Positions 23,963-32,963 of a DNA stretch of 57,258 nt are shown here, piece after piece. This DNA comes from Acidobacteriota bacterium. GTDB taxonomy: Bacteria > Acidobacteriota > Vicinamibacteria > Vicinamibacterales > Fen-181. The stretch covers positions 1 through 57,258 of the forward strand of contig PMZR01000103.1 in NCBI GenBank assembly GCA_003170135.1, written 5' to 3'. Position 1 is the first letter of the stretch. The number at the start of each line of letters is the position of its first letter. The position numbers and the translations under genes were made by a program. The notes beneath the pieces are model-generated. The model was not told the origin of the DNA. It made no database searches and saw only the letters and a program-made list of their open reading frames with translations.

Positions 23963-24883
23963 TTGTCTGTCGTGGGCAATTATCTTCCCTTAGACGGGGT
24001 GTCTCCCTCGGCGAGTGCCGTGTGGCGGTCTGCTCCGTCGATCGCCGGCAACCGCCGGGCCGTCGTGCTTCGGCCGCCGGGTTCGATCAGCGGTTCGTTA
24101 TGGCCCCACCTGCGGCGCCTGCCGGGCTATGGGGATCTGCTGTGGACGCTGACGGCGCATCGCGTCAAGGTGCGCTACAAGCAGTCGCTGCTCGGCTGGG
24201 CGTGGGCGGTCCTGCAGCCGCTGCTGCTCATGCTCATCTTCACGCTGCTGTCCTCGATGACCTCGTCGAAGGTGGCGAGCGGTGGCATTCCGTATTCGCT
24301 GTTCGTGTATGCCGGCGTGCTGCCGTGGTCGTTCTTCTCCACGGCCCTGGCCAACAGCACCTATAGTCTGGTCGGCCAGACGGCGCTCGTGACAAAAGTC
24401 TGGTTCCCGCGGGAGATTCTGCCCCTCTCATACGTGACCGCCGCGGTTTTTGATTTTCTCGTGGCATCCCTCCTGCTGGTCGGCTTGATGCTCTATAACC
24501 ATGTGACGCCGAGCGCGCAGGTGCTGTTCGCCGTTCCGCTGGTGGGCCTGATATCCGTCCTCGCGTTTGCCATTGGTCTGGCGCTGGCCGCCGTGCAGGT
24601 GCGATACCGGGACGTCGGCCTTGCCGTGCCGCTGCTGCTGCAGATCTGGATGTTCCTCTCGCCGGTCATCTACCCGTTCAGCCAGGTGCCGGCCGCGTAT
24701 CGCTGGCTGTATCAGCTGAACCCGATGACCGGGCTCGTCGAGGGGTTCCGGCGCGTCACGGTGCAGGGGATGTCTCCCGACTGGCACCTTGCGCTGGTGT
24801 CCGCACTCATCTGTTTCGGCCTGCTGCCGGCGTCCTACTGTTACTTCAAGTACGTGGACGCGACCATCGCGGATCGGATGTGA
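23963..24883 (+). CDS. Polysaccharide ABC export permease (Wzm/TagG-type)
   Basis: The 306-residue inner-membrane permease starts at TTG. About 50 cytoplasmic residues are followed by six hydrophobic segments. Family motifs include RVKVRYKQSLLGWAWAVLQPLL at the first helix, VLPWSFFSTAL, WFPREILPLSYV, RYRDVGLAVPLLLQIWMFLSPVIYP and LNPMTGLVEGFR. Such proteins form the channel that exports undecaprenyl-linked O-antigen, capsule or teichoic-acid-like glycans. The ATPase gene follows after 3 nt, and a glycosyltransferase after that, so it heads a three-gene operon. The preceding 123-nt spacer is AT-richer than average and probably holds the promoter, although no strong -35/-10 pair is obvious. Confidence 0.92.
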   Translation: MSVVGNYLPLDGVSPSASAVWRSAPSIAGNRRAVVLRPPGSISGSLWPHLRRLPGYGDLLWTLTAHRVKVRYKQSLLGWAWAVLQPLLLMLIFTLLSSMTSSKVASGGIPYSLFVYAGVLPWSFFSTALANSTYSLVGQTALVTKVWFPREILPLSYVTAAVFDFLVASLLLVGLMLYNHVTPSAQVLFAVPLVGLISVLAFAIGLALAAVQVRYRDVGLAVPLLLQIWMFLSPVIYPFSQVPAAYRWLYQLNPMTGLVEGFRRVTVQGMSPDWHLALVSALICFGLLPASYCYFKYVDATIADRM

Positions 24884-24886
24884 CTG

Positions 24887-25666
24887 GTGGCGATCGACCT
24901 GAGCATCGAGCACGTCTCGAAGCGGTACCGGATCCGGAACCCGGAGTCCGGCTCCGAATGGCGGCGGCGGTTCTTTCCCGCGCAGCACGACTTCTGGGCC
25001 CTGCGAGACGTCTCTCTGCAGGTACGCCGGGGTGAGACGACGGGCGTGATTGGCCCGAACGGCGCCGGCAAGAGCACCCTGATGAAGCTGCTCTCGGGGA
25101 TTACCGCGCCGACCGAAGGCGAGATCCGGATCTGCGGCCGTCTGGCCGCGCTCATCGAGCTTGGTTCCGGGTTTCACCCCGAGCTCACCGGGCGCGAGAA
25201 CGTGTTCTTGAGCGGGGCGGTGCTCGGCATGCGGCGCCGCGAGATCGCCGCCAAGTTCGACCGCATCGTCGATTTTGCCGGCATCGGCGAGTTCATCGAC
25301 GTGCCGGTCAAGTGGTACTCATCCGGGATGTACGTGCGGCTCGGGTTCGCGATCGCGGCGCACATCGAGGTCGACATCCTGCTGGTGGACGAGGTGCTGG
25401 CGGTCGGCGACGCCGCCTTCCAGCCGAGGTGCTACGACCGCATCGCGGAGATGCGGCGCGCCGGAACCACGATCGTCATCATCACGCACGACCTGGCGGC
25501 CGTCGAACGGTTGACCGAACGGGTCATGCTGCTCGACCACGGCCGCGTCGTCACCGTCGGGCCGCCGCAGGAAGTCATTGCGACGTATCGCCGTGCCATC
25601 GACGGCGCACGTGAGGACGAAGTGGATGCGTCCGGCCGCGGCGAGCGGATAGGGAGGAGCGCGTAA
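24887..25666 (+). CDS. Polysaccharide ABC export ATPase (Wzt/TagH-type)
   Basis: The 259-residue ATP-binding subunit uses GTG as start, 3 nt after the permease stop. Walker A is GPNGAGKST (residues about 57-65), the export-type ALIELGSGFHPELTGRENVFLSG segment follows, the signature is replaced by YSSGMYVRLGFA as in this family, and Walker B is VDILLVDEVLAVGD. An extra C-terminal carbohydrate-binding domain, present in Wzt proteins that check glycan ends, is missing; the chain stops soon after the ATPase core. It powers the permease encoded upstream. The stop overlaps the next gene by one base (TAATG). Confidence 0.92.
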   Translation: MAIDLSIEHVSKRYRIRNPESGSEWRRRFFPAQHDFWALRDVSLQVRRGETTGVIGPNGAGKSTLMKLLSGITAPTEGEIRICGRLAALIELGSGFHPELTGRENVFLSGAVLGMRRREIAAKFDRIVDFAGIGEFIDVPVKWYSSGMYVRLGFAIAAHIEVDILLVDEVLAVGDAAFQPRCYDRIAEMRRAGTTIVIITHDLAAVERLTERVMLLDHGRVVTVGPPQEVIATYRRAIDGAREDEVDASGRGERIGRSA

Positions 25667-26646
25667 TGCGTGCGCGGGGGGAGCGCGGCGTCACGCCGAA
25701 GGCCGACGCCCTGGTTTCCATCGTCATTCCCTGCTACAACCAGCAGCGTTTTCTCGGCGACGCGCTGGCGAGCGCGCGTCTGCAGTCATACGAACCGATC
25801 CAGGTCATTGTCGTGGACGACGGATCGACCGAGGACGTCGCGTCCACGGTGTGGAGGCGGGCCGGCGTTCAGTTCATTCGGGAGCCGAACAGCGGCGTGG
25901 CGTCCGCGCGCAACATCGGGTTCCTCTACAGCCGCGGCCGCTACGTCGTCTTTCTGGACAGCGACGACCGGCTCGCGCCCGATGCCATCGCCGAAGGCGT
26001 GGCCGTCCTGCAGGCAAACCGGGATGCGGGGGCGGCGGTCGGGCGCTGTCGCATGATCGGCCCGGCCGGCGAGCCGCGTCCGATTTGGGGGCCGTCGCGC
26101 CGGGTTCATCCGGACGCGTACCTGGAACTGCTGCGGGGCAACTTCATCTGGATGCCTGCCCAGGTCATGTATCGCCGCGACGCATTCGTGGCGACCGGCG
26201 GCTTCGACGGCGCCGTGGATGCCTGCGCGGACTACGACCTCTACCTGCGCATGGCACGCATGAGCCGGCTTGCGGTTCATCGCCGCGTGGTCGCGGACTA
26301 CCGCCGCCACGAGGACAACATGTCCTCCGACGCGTCGCTGATGCTGCGGTTCACGCTGGCTGTGCTCGACCGCCAGGAACCGTACATCGGCGGCCACGAG
26401 CGGTATCGCCGGGCATTAGCGGCGGGTCGTCGCTTCTGGAAGGAGTTCTATGGAGGTCAGCTGGTGGAGACGATCCGCCGCGAAGCCAGAACGCCCGGAC
26501 GGCGCCTGAGGGCGCTGCAAGGCGCGCTTGCGCTCCTGCGATACGACCCCGCGAGATTCGCGTGGCACGCGGGGCGGAAGGTGCGCTGCCTGGCGCGCGA
26601 TCTCGTCACCGGTTCCGGGTCGGGTGATTCGCTGCTGCCGTCCTAG
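25666..26646 (+). CDS. Glycosyltransferase family 2
   Basis: This is a GT-A fold glycosyltransferase of 326 residues: VSIVIPCYNQQRFL, VIVVDDGSTED, the EPNSGVASARNIG block, and the metal-binding FLDSDDRL (DxD-type) at about residues 104-111. A GGFDGAVDACADYDLYLRM segment (about 183-200) supplies the usual catalytic acid region. The C-terminal about 70 residues are basic and helical. It is translationally coupled to the ABC ATPase and probably adds a sugar to the exported glycan on the cytoplasmic face. Donor and acceptor are unknown. The 3' end overlaps a convergent pseudogene remnant by 41 nt. Confidence 0.92.
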   Translation: MRARGERGVTPKADALVSIVIPCYNQQRFLGDALASARLQSYEPIQVIVVDDGSTEDVASTVWRRAGVQFIREPNSGVASARNIGFLYSRGRYVVFLDSDDRLAPDAIAEGVAVLQANRDAGAAVGRCRMIGPAGEPRPIWGPSRRVHPDAYLELLRGNFIWMPAQVMYRRDAFVATGGFDGAVDACADYDLYLRMARMSRLAVHRRVVADYRRHEDNMSSDASLMLRFTLAVLDRQEPYIGGHERYRRALAAGRRFWKEFYGGQLVETIRREARTPGRRLRALQGALALLRYDPARFAWHAGRKVRCLARDLVTGSGSGDSLLPS

Positions 26647-26848
26647 CGACGGGCTGGCGCACGCGATAGAGCATCGCCGTTTCGTCCTCGTACTCCTCGC
26701 TCAAGACAACTGCACGGAAATCCGCCGAGGCCAGGTCCACTCCTCGGGCTTCGAGTTGCGGCAACGCGTGCTTGTCGAACAGGACGTCCGTGATTCCCAT
26801 CTGCGCGAGCGCCTGCGCCGTCTCGTCGCGCGACCACGCGGCGCGTGG
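26606..26848 (-). pseudogene. C-terminal remnant of a polytopic glycosyltransferase-like protein
   Basis: The open segment reads WSRDETAQALAQMGITDVLF, then DKHALPQLEARG, then a DETAMLYRVR ending. This is the same plan as the extreme C-termini of the membrane proteins at 51604 and 53558 (hydrophilic end domain with LxxxGxxxVxxH and ExxxYRL). No membrane part precedes it: an in-frame TGA at 26849-26851 and the decayed GT2 gene lie directly upstream. It is most simply the leftover tail of a deleted gene. Confidence 0.5.
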
Positions 26849-26857
26849 TCACGGACC

Positions 26858-28263
26858 TCACAGCCGGAGGGCGGCGTCGGGCACAAGTGCGCCGACGCCA
26901 ATCCCGTCGTGTCGGCGTTCGCCAGGGACCACGCCGGCCTCCCGCAGCGCCGCCACCAACGGCTCGGCCAACTCGAGCGCGAGCGACGCCCGCAGATGGA
27001 GGCCCTTCAGCCGTTGCGTTCCGGGCAAGGCGGGTATGTCACCCACATGCGCGTGGCCATAGTGGACTGATACTCCGTTTGGACGACGCGTGTCGACGAG
27101 AGCCATCGCCGTGGCCAGACCCGCAAAGAGATCGACGTCGAGCCAGTCGGGGCGCCACGTGGAGCGCGACCGGCACTGGACCCGCAGACGTTGGAACTGT
27201 CGGAAGTCGGGAACGACGTCGGCGACGCCCCGCCAATACCAGTAATGGAGCAGCTGGTTCAGTCGATTCAGCCACCGGCCCCGAAGCCTGGTGGCCTCGA
27301 GTGCGCGCATCGATTTCGCCATGAGAGCGGCAACCATGCCGGCCGCCGCCGGTCGTTCGAAGACCAGGCGACGAAGTCGCGATTCTGCGCGAGTGGCGTG
27401 TCGTTCGAAAGTGCCGAGCGGCAGCATGCCACAAAGGTGCGGGTGCTTGGACAGCATCCGCACGTCCGCCTGTCCCTCGTCGCGTTTGCGGGCGAACGCC
27501 CTCGAGAGCGTCGACAAACAGCCATGTTCGCGCCCGCGCCGACGGGACCGACCGCCATCGGGTTCATACTCGCGCCGTCGAATACGCGGCGCCTGAAGCT
27601 GCGGCTGAACGGGCTGTAGCGTTCGAAGAGTTCCTGTGCCTCGGTCTCCAGTTCGACGGGCATCGTGAGGCCGGTCGCGCAGAGGACGAGGGGGTTCTCG
27701 AAGTCGCGCGTGAGGGCGCGCAGCCAGCCAGGATCGACGAACGCGTCGTCGTCGGTGAAGGCGACGATCGGCTGCCGCGCTTCGCGCACGGCGCGGTTGC
27801 GCGCGGCATTCAACCCACCATCGGCATGGCGAATGTAGCGGGCCTTCGGCCACCGCGCGACCACATCCGCCGTGGAACCGTCCGACGAGTTGTTGTCGAC
27901 GACGATCACGTCCTGGCCGTCGTCCGGCAGGGCCGCGATCGCCTCGAGAGAGCGGCTGAGATCGAGCGGGCGGTTGCGCGTGCAGACGGCGACGGTGGCG
28001 CGTGGCGCGGGCGAGCGTGTCTCCGCTTCGTCCCAGCCGAGCGAATCGTGCAGCCACGCCGCCCAGACGTTCCAGGTGGCTGAGCGCGTCAGGGCGTCCT
28101 GCACGACCGCCAGCGCGATCCGACCACCCGTGACCGGCAGCACGAGCTGACCGACCGGACGGCCCGCCCACCGGAGAAGAACGAGCGCGCGCGCATAGCT
28201 CCCGGGAACCAGGAGATCGTTTCGCCTGGAGTTGAGTTCCAGCTGAACAACAGCAGTCGCCAT
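26858..28263 (-). pseudogene. Frameshifted glycosyltransferase family 2 gene
   Basis: From ATG 28263 the frame encodes an N-terminal about 85-residue domain (RPVGQLVLPVTGGRIA), then a GT2 core: VAVCTRNRPLDLSRSL, VIVVDNNSSDGS, GLNAARNRAV, FTDDDAFVDPGWL and VGAGANMA. It then loses homology and stops at 27268. The family-like C-terminus (FARKRDEGQADVRMLSKHPH, LLHYWYWRGVAD) is found in a different frame, reading on to a stop at 26858. The shift lies near 27480-27530. The stretch that normally carries GGFDE and the Glu-Asp acid is not visible in any frame, so an out-of-frame deletion is likely. It follows the radical SAM gene on the same strand. Confidence 0.6.
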
Positions 28264-28471
28264 GACGCGCTTACCGGAGCCGACGGCAGGGCGAAACTTT
28301 CGCCTTGCCGGTGCCCATGGACGTGGCTCCCTGGAACCGACGAGATGCAAGAGGGTTGCCGCGACGAGGTTGGCGGAAGAGGTCGGGGGGGGTTACGGGG
28401 GCAACGACGCGACGCACGCGCCGGCGGAGGGCGAAGGCTCGAGGCCGGAGCCTGGAGCCAGCGGCCTGAGG

Positions 28472-30136
28472 CTAGCCGCCGGCGGCCTGGTGGGCGGCGC
28501 CGCCCGGCCAGTTGTGCCGTTCGATGAAGGCCTGCGGTTCGAGCAGCCGGCCGTTCGGATAGCGCCTCACTTCGCGACGCGACGTCCACAGCGCGACCGG
28601 TCCCACGAGTCGGCCCACCACTGCCGAGAACATGCCCATCTCGCGGTGGATTTCCTGGCGCAGATCGCGAATGCGCAGGGCGACCTGCGCATTGGTCTGC
28701 TGCAGGTACTTCTCCATGGCCCACAGCGCGGCGACGTATCCGGTCCGCAGCTGCTTGGCCTCGAAACCGACGCGCTCACGGACGCGCGGATCCGGGTCGT
28801 GCCGGTACCGCTTCCAGCCCTCGAACATGGTCCGCATCATGCGGTACAGGCTCGGGCCGTTGCGTTCGTAATCGAGACGGAAGGCATCATCGAGAAACGT
28901 CTTGGACTGGTCCCGCGAAATCGCCGCGTGCTGGAAGTTGAACTTGTACTGACCGTGAATGTCGGCCAGGTCGACGTCGAGCAGGCGCCCCTGCTCCGCG
29001 ATCTCCTGGTAGAGCGGCGTGCCGGGCACCGGCGTGTAGAGCATGAACTGGTGGCAGTCGGCATCGTGGCTGACGGCGTAGTCGATCTCGTTGCCGATGT
29101 TCTGGGGCGTGTGGTGTTCGAGGCCGATGATGCTGGAGCCGTGCACCCGGATCCCGTGGCGTTGCAGCTCGTGCACGAGCGCGACCGTGTCGGTCCCGTT
29201 CAACTTCGCGTAGCTGCTGTTGGCCGACTCGAGGCCCAGCCAGATCCAGGTGATGCCGAGATCGACGAGCTCGCGGATGTCGTACTTGGCGATCGCGTTG
29301 GCCGAGGAGAAGACGAAGAAGGACCAGCTCTTCGAGTGTTTCTTCATGCAGTCCAGGAGCTCCATCGCGCGCTTCTTGAACAGCAGGAAGTTCTCGTCCA
29401 TGATGAAAAACGTCTTCACGTTGAGGGCGGCCTCCGTCTCGCACATGATCCGGAAGATGTCCTCGCCGCGCTCGTAGAACGTGGTGACGTGTCCCTTGCC
29501 GCCGAAGAACGAGGAGGTCGTGCAGAAGTTGCAGCCCAGGGGGCAGCCGACCGACGGGATGATCGTCGCGGCCGGATTGCCGGCGCCCTGGCTTGGCGGC
29601 AGCCCCATCACGCGAAAACCGAACGACGACATCAGCGGCGGGTGCACGATCGGCGCATCGGGCGACGCGCCGAGGTATTCCCGGAACCAGCGGATGCCTT
29701 CGCCCTTGACGATCTCGTCGGCGTCGATCATCGTCTCGAGCCCGGGGACCGCCGCCACGTGGCCACCGACAACGATCGTCGACTGCGGCGAGTGCTCGCG
29801 CACGAGACGGCACATCTCGCGCACCTTGCCCACGTTCACGATGATGCTGGAGAGGCCGACGATGTCGTAGTTGCCGGCCTGCAGTTCCTGCACGAACGAC
29901 CCGCGGGTGGGGAAGTCGAGCACGGTCGACGGCGCCGGGATGTTGTGCTGGATGAGCGAGATGCCCCACGAGCGATGAAACATGCGCAGCGAGAACGGTC
30001 CCTGCTCGCGCGTGACCTGGTTGTGATACAGCTCGGCCGGGTTGATCGCCCGGCTGCCGTACTCGTCGTCCTGGGCGAACGGTCCGAAGACCGAGGAGAG
30101 CAGAACGCGCGCGTGCTGACCCTTAGGATGTGGCAT
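28472..30136 (-). CDS. B12-binding-domain radical SAM protein
   Basis: The 554-residue cytoplasmic protein has an N-terminal cobalamin-binding-like Rossmann domain (about residues 70-155; DIVGLSSIIVNVGK, STIVVGGHVAAVPGLE, DADEIVKGEG). A radical SAM barrel follows, with the CX3CX2C cluster motif CPLGCNFC (Cys 198, 202, 205). Further strand motifs are DENFLLFKKRAMELL, WIWLGLES and PVPGTPLYQEI. The C-terminal about 150 residues are helical and not recognised. Such class B proteins methylate or rearrange unactivated carbons, or modify lipids and hopanoids; the substrate here is unknown. I chose ATG 30136; a TTG two codons upstream is possible. A frameshifted GT2 gene follows on the same strand after 208 nt. 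Confidence 0.9.
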   Translation of the reverse strand: MPHPKGQHARVLLSSVFGPFAQDDEYGSRAINPAELYHNQVTREQGPFSLRMFHRSWGISLIQHNIPAPSTVLDFPTRGSFVQELQAGNYDIVGLSSIIVNVGKVREMCRLVREHSPQSTIVVGGHVAAVPGLETMIDADEIVKGEGIRWFREYLGASPDAPIVHPPLMSSFGFRVMGLPPSQGAGNPAATIIPSVGCPLGCNFCTTSSFFGGKGHVTTFYERGEDIFRIMCETEAALNVKTFFIMDENFLLFKKRAMELLDCMKKHSKSWSFFVFSSANAIAKYDIRELVDLGITWIWLGLESANSSYAKLNGTDTVALVHELQRHGIRVHGSSIIGLEHHTPQNIGNEIDYAVSHDADCHQFMLYTPVPGTPLYQEIAEQGRLLDVDLADIHGQYKFNFQHAAISRDQSKTFLDDAFRLDYERNGPSLYRMMRTMFEGWKRYRHDPDPRVRERVGFEAKQLRTGYVAALWAMEKYLQQTNAQVALRIRDLRQEIHREMGMFSAVVGRLVGPVALWTSRREVRRYPNGRLLEPQAFIERHNWPGGAAHQAAGG

Positions 30137-30266
30137 CGGCAAGAATTCCCGTGTAACGTGAAGGAGGCAACCGGACGGCTCGCAATCGGGCGGACGAGCA
30201 GAGCGGGAAGCGGTGACATCATACTCCGAACGCCGCGTTTCGCCTACAGAAATGAGGGGAGGGACC

Positions 30267-30674
30267 GTGTTTCGGTTTGAGCGGCCGGTGCGGTTCGTCG
30301 AGGTGGACGCGGCGCGGATCGTGTTCTTCGGGCGCTTTTGCGACTATTGTCACGACGCGCTCGAAGCGCTCTTCGAGCGGCTCGACGGGGGATACCCGCG
30401 CCTGACGATGGTGCGCGACATCGGGGTGCCGACCGTGCACATCGCCTTCGACTTCAAGGCGCCGCTGCGCTACGGCGACGTCGCCCTGGTCGACGTGGAG
30501 GTGTTGCGCATCGGCGAGCGGAGCATCGGGTTCCGCCACACGCTGACGCGCAAGGCCGACCAGGTGGTGTGCGCGGTCGCCCACCACGTCGTCGTGACGG
30601 CGAGGATCTCACGGATCGAAACGGTGCCGATCCCGGACGATCTGCGCGCCCTGCTCGGCGAACACCTGGCGTAG
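30267..30674 (+). CDS. 4-hydroxybenzoyl-CoA-thioesterase-like (hotdog) acyl-CoA thioesterase
   Basis: This 135-residue hotdog-fold protein begins FRFERPVRFVEVDAARIVFFGRFCDYCHDALEALFERL, the pattern of YbgC/4HBT thioesterases in which an Asp (here in VEVDAARI) is catalytic. It continues with a KAPLRYGDVALVDVEV strand pair. These enzymes hydrolyse short-chain or aromatic acyl-CoA thioesters in the cytoplasm. GTG 30267 is preferred because AGGGGAGGG lies just upstream; an in-frame ATG at 30252 has no such site. It precedes the ABC-F gene by 51 nt. Confidence 0.85.
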   Translation: MFRFERPVRFVEVDAARIVFFGRFCDYCHDALEALFERLDGGYPRLTMVRDIGVPTVHIAFDFKAPLRYGDVALVDVEVLRIGERSIGFRHTLTRKADQVVCAVAHHVVVTARISRIETVPIPDDLRALLGEHLA

Positions 30675-30710
30675 GCGGCGGAAGGATCGGGCGCAGGGCT
30701 TCGCCCGGTG

Positions 30711-30719
30711 TGATAGGTT
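30711..30719 (+). promoter_or_regulatory. Candidate extended -10 for a leaderless ABC-F transcript
   Basis: TGATAGGTT fits TGNTANNNT and ends 6 nt before GTG 30726, with no Shine-Dalgarno sequence between. Use of this promoter would make the mRNA leaderless. Confidence 0.3.
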
Positions 30720-30725
30720 CAGAAC

Positions 30726-32648
30726 GTGCCGCTCGTCTCCCTCGATCGTGTGTCCATCGCGTTCGGGCACCTGCCGCTGCTCGACGAGGCCGGTCTCCAG
30801 ATCGATCGCCGCGAGCGTGTGTGTGTCCTCGGCCGCAATGGCACCGGTAAATCGGTCCTGCTGCAGATCATCAGCGGCGAACTGGCGCCCGATCGCGGCT
30901 CGGTGTGGCGCGAACCGGGATTGCGCGTGGCGCGGCTGGTGCAGGACGTGGTCCTGTCGGCCAACCGCCCCGTGTTCGACGTGGTGGCCGAGGGGCTCGA
31001 GGACCTGAGCGATCTCGTCACCGCCTACCATCACGCGGCCGCCGCCGTCGCCGGATCGGCCACCGAGTCGGGGCTCGACAAGCTCGGGCGCCTGCAACAC
31101 GAACTCGAGGAGCGCGACGGGTGGCGGGTGGAGCAGCGCGTCGAGTCGGTCCTGGCGCACCTCGATCTGCCCTCGGAGGCGATTGTCGACACGCTGTCCG
31201 GCGGGTGGCGCCGCCGCGTGCTGCTCGGCCGCGCGCTGGTGGCCGACCCGGACCTCCTGCTGCTCGACGAGCCCACCAACCATCTGGACATCGACGCCAT
31301 CACCTGGCTGGAGGAGTTTCTCGCGGACTATCCGGGGGCGGTCGTGTTCGTCACGCACGACCGCGCGTTTTTGCAGCGCCTGGCGACGCGCATCGTGGAA
31401 CTGGACCGCGCCCAGCTGACGTCGTGGCCCGGCGACTATGCGACCTTCCTCCGGAAGAAAGAGGAATGGCTGGCGAACGAAGCCGTGCAGCAGGAGAAGT
31501 TCGACAAGCGGCTGGCCGAGGAAGAAGCGTGGCTGCGGCAGGGCGTCAAGGCGCGGCGCACGCGCAACGAAGGACGGGTCCGCGCGCTGATGGCCATGCG
31601 CGAAGCGCGGGCTTCGCGACGGGCGCAGGTCGGGACGGTCCGCCTGCAGGTGGAACGGGCCGATCCGTCGGGCCAGGTCGTCTTCGAGGCGGAGCAGGTC
31701 GGCAAGGCGTTCGATGGCCGGCTGGTCATTCGCGATTTCTCCGTGCGCGTGATGCGCGGCGATCGCATCGGCCTCATCGGCCCGAACGGCGCGGGCAAGA
31801 CGACGCTGCTGCGGATGCTGCTGGGCGACCTCGCGCCGGACGCGGGCGACGTGCGGCTGGGCGCCAACGTGCAGGTGGCCTACTACGATCAGCAGCGGGA
31901 GCAACTGGATCCCGAGGCCACCGTCTTCGATACGGTCGGCGAGGGCAACGAGACGGTGACGGTGAACGGCCGCCAGCGGCACGTGCACGGCTATCTGGCC
32001 GATTTCCTGTTTCCGCCCGAACGCGCCCGGTCGCCGGTCAAGGCGCTGTCGGGCGGGGAACGCAACCGGCTGCTGCTCGCCCGCCTGTTCACGCGTCCCG
32101 CCAACGTGCTCGTCCTCGACGAGCCGACCAACGACCTGGATCTGGAGACGCTCGAACTGCTCGAGGCGCAGCTGGTCGAGTGGACGGGAACGCTCCTGCT
32201 CGTGAGCCATGACCGCGTCTTCCTCGACAACGTGGTGACGAGCACGCTGGTGTTCGAGGGGGATGGCCGTGTGCGGGAATACGTGGGCGGCTACGAGGAC
32301 TGGCTGCGACAACGCGCCGCCGCGCAGGCCAGCCGCGAGGCGGCCGGGACCGGCCGCACCGACGGACGGATCCGGCAGGAACAGGCGCCGGTGGCGCCTG
32401 CCGCCGAGCGCCCGGAGCGGCCGAGGCGTTTGACGTGGAGCGAACAGCGCGAACTGGAACAACTGCCGGCGCGCATCGAGGCGCTCACCGAGGAGGAGCA
32501 GCGACTGCACGCCGCGATCGCCGGTCCCGAGTTCTACAAGGAACCGCGCGAGGTCATCAAGGCGACGCTCGCGCGCGTGGACCAGGTGAAGGCAGCGTTG
32601 ATCGACGCCTACGCGCGCTGGGACGATCTGGACTCGCGCGCGAAGTGA
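30726..32648 (+). CDS. uup: ABC-F family ATPase (Uup-like)
   Basis: The 640-residue soluble protein contains two ABC domains and no membrane domain. The first has Walker A GRNGTGKS, signature LSGGWRRR and Walker B LLLLDEPTNHLDID. The second has Walker A GPNGAGKT, signature LSGGERNR and VLVLDEPTNDLDLE. The inter-domain linker is charged (about 240-300), and the C-terminal about 100 residues form a charged coiled coil (EQRELEQLPARIEALTEEEQ), the feature that separates Uup from EttA or other ABC-F proteins. ABC-F proteins act on the ribosome, and Uup also binds DNA. The start is GTG. A palindromic repeat begins 34 nt after the stop. Confidence 0.88.
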   Translation: MPLVSLDRVSIAFGHLPLLDEAGLQIDRRERVCVLGRNGTGKSVLLQIISGELAPDRGSVWREPGLRVARLVQDVVLSANRPVFDVVAEGLEDLSDLVTAYHHAAAAVAGSATESGLDKLGRLQHELEERDGWRVEQRVESVLAHLDLPSEAIVDTLSGGWRRRVLLGRALVADPDLLLLDEPTNHLDIDAITWLEEFLADYPGAVVFVTHDRAFLQRLATRIVELDRAQLTSWPGDYATFLRKKEEWLANEAVQQEKFDKRLAEEEAWLRQGVKARRTRNEGRVRALMAMREARASRRAQVGTVRLQVERADPSGQVVFEAEQVGKAFDGRLVIRDFSVRVMRGDRIGLIGPNGAGKTTLLRMLLGDLAPDAGDVRLGANVQVAYYDQQREQLDPEATVFDTVGEGNETVTVNGRQRHVHGYLADFLFPPERARSPVKALSGGERNRLLLARLFTRPANVLVLDEPTNDLDLETLELLEAQLVEWTGTLLLVSHDRVFLDNVVTSTLVFEGDGRVREYVGGYEDWLRQRAAAQASREAAGTGRTDGRIRQEQAPVAPAAERPERPRRLTWSEQRELEQLPARIEALTEEEQRLHAAIAGPEFYKEPREVIKATLARVDQVKAALIDAYARWDDLDSRAK

Positions 32649-32682
32649 GGAGGCTGGACTGCAGCATCCACCGGATGAGATC

Positions 32683-32949
32683 CAGCCGCAGATTTTCGCC
32701 GATTCCCGCCGATTCGGACACCAGGACTTCGACGCGCGGCCGCCGCGCGGGACAGCGAGGGGTGGTCAAACGAAGGCTCCATTCGATCCAAGGAGTCTTC
32801 GTTTGACAGCTCCTCGCTGTCCCCGGCCGTCGCCTTGCGACGGCGGTCGAAGTCCTCGTCACCCACCTACAGGCGAACGCAGCGGCATTCCGGCGCTACT
32901 CGAATGCGCGGCCCGCCATCTGTGTGAATCTGCGTGAATCTGCGGCTGA
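32683..32949. repeat. Palindromic interspersed element, copy 2 (267 bp)
   Basis: It has the same ends as copy 1 (CAGCCGCAGATT left, ATCTGCGGCTGA right), the same AGGACTTCGAC/GTCGAAGTCCT pair, the same GCCGTCGC hairpin with a different three-base loop, and the same long stem capped near 32780-32795. The middle of the long stem has a different sequence from copy 1 yet still pairs, apart from G-T positions and one mismatch. It fills the 315-base gap between the ABC-F and flavoprotein genes; nothing else is seen there. Confidence 0.85.
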
Positions 32950-32963
32950 CTTGCCGTGATCGC

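Noticed and set aside
26858..28171. 437-residue continuous frame as a single intact gene
   Set aside because: Only its second half carries glycosyltransferase-like sequence; the first half is the shifted shadow of the real GT2 core, so the gene is broken rather than intact in this frame.
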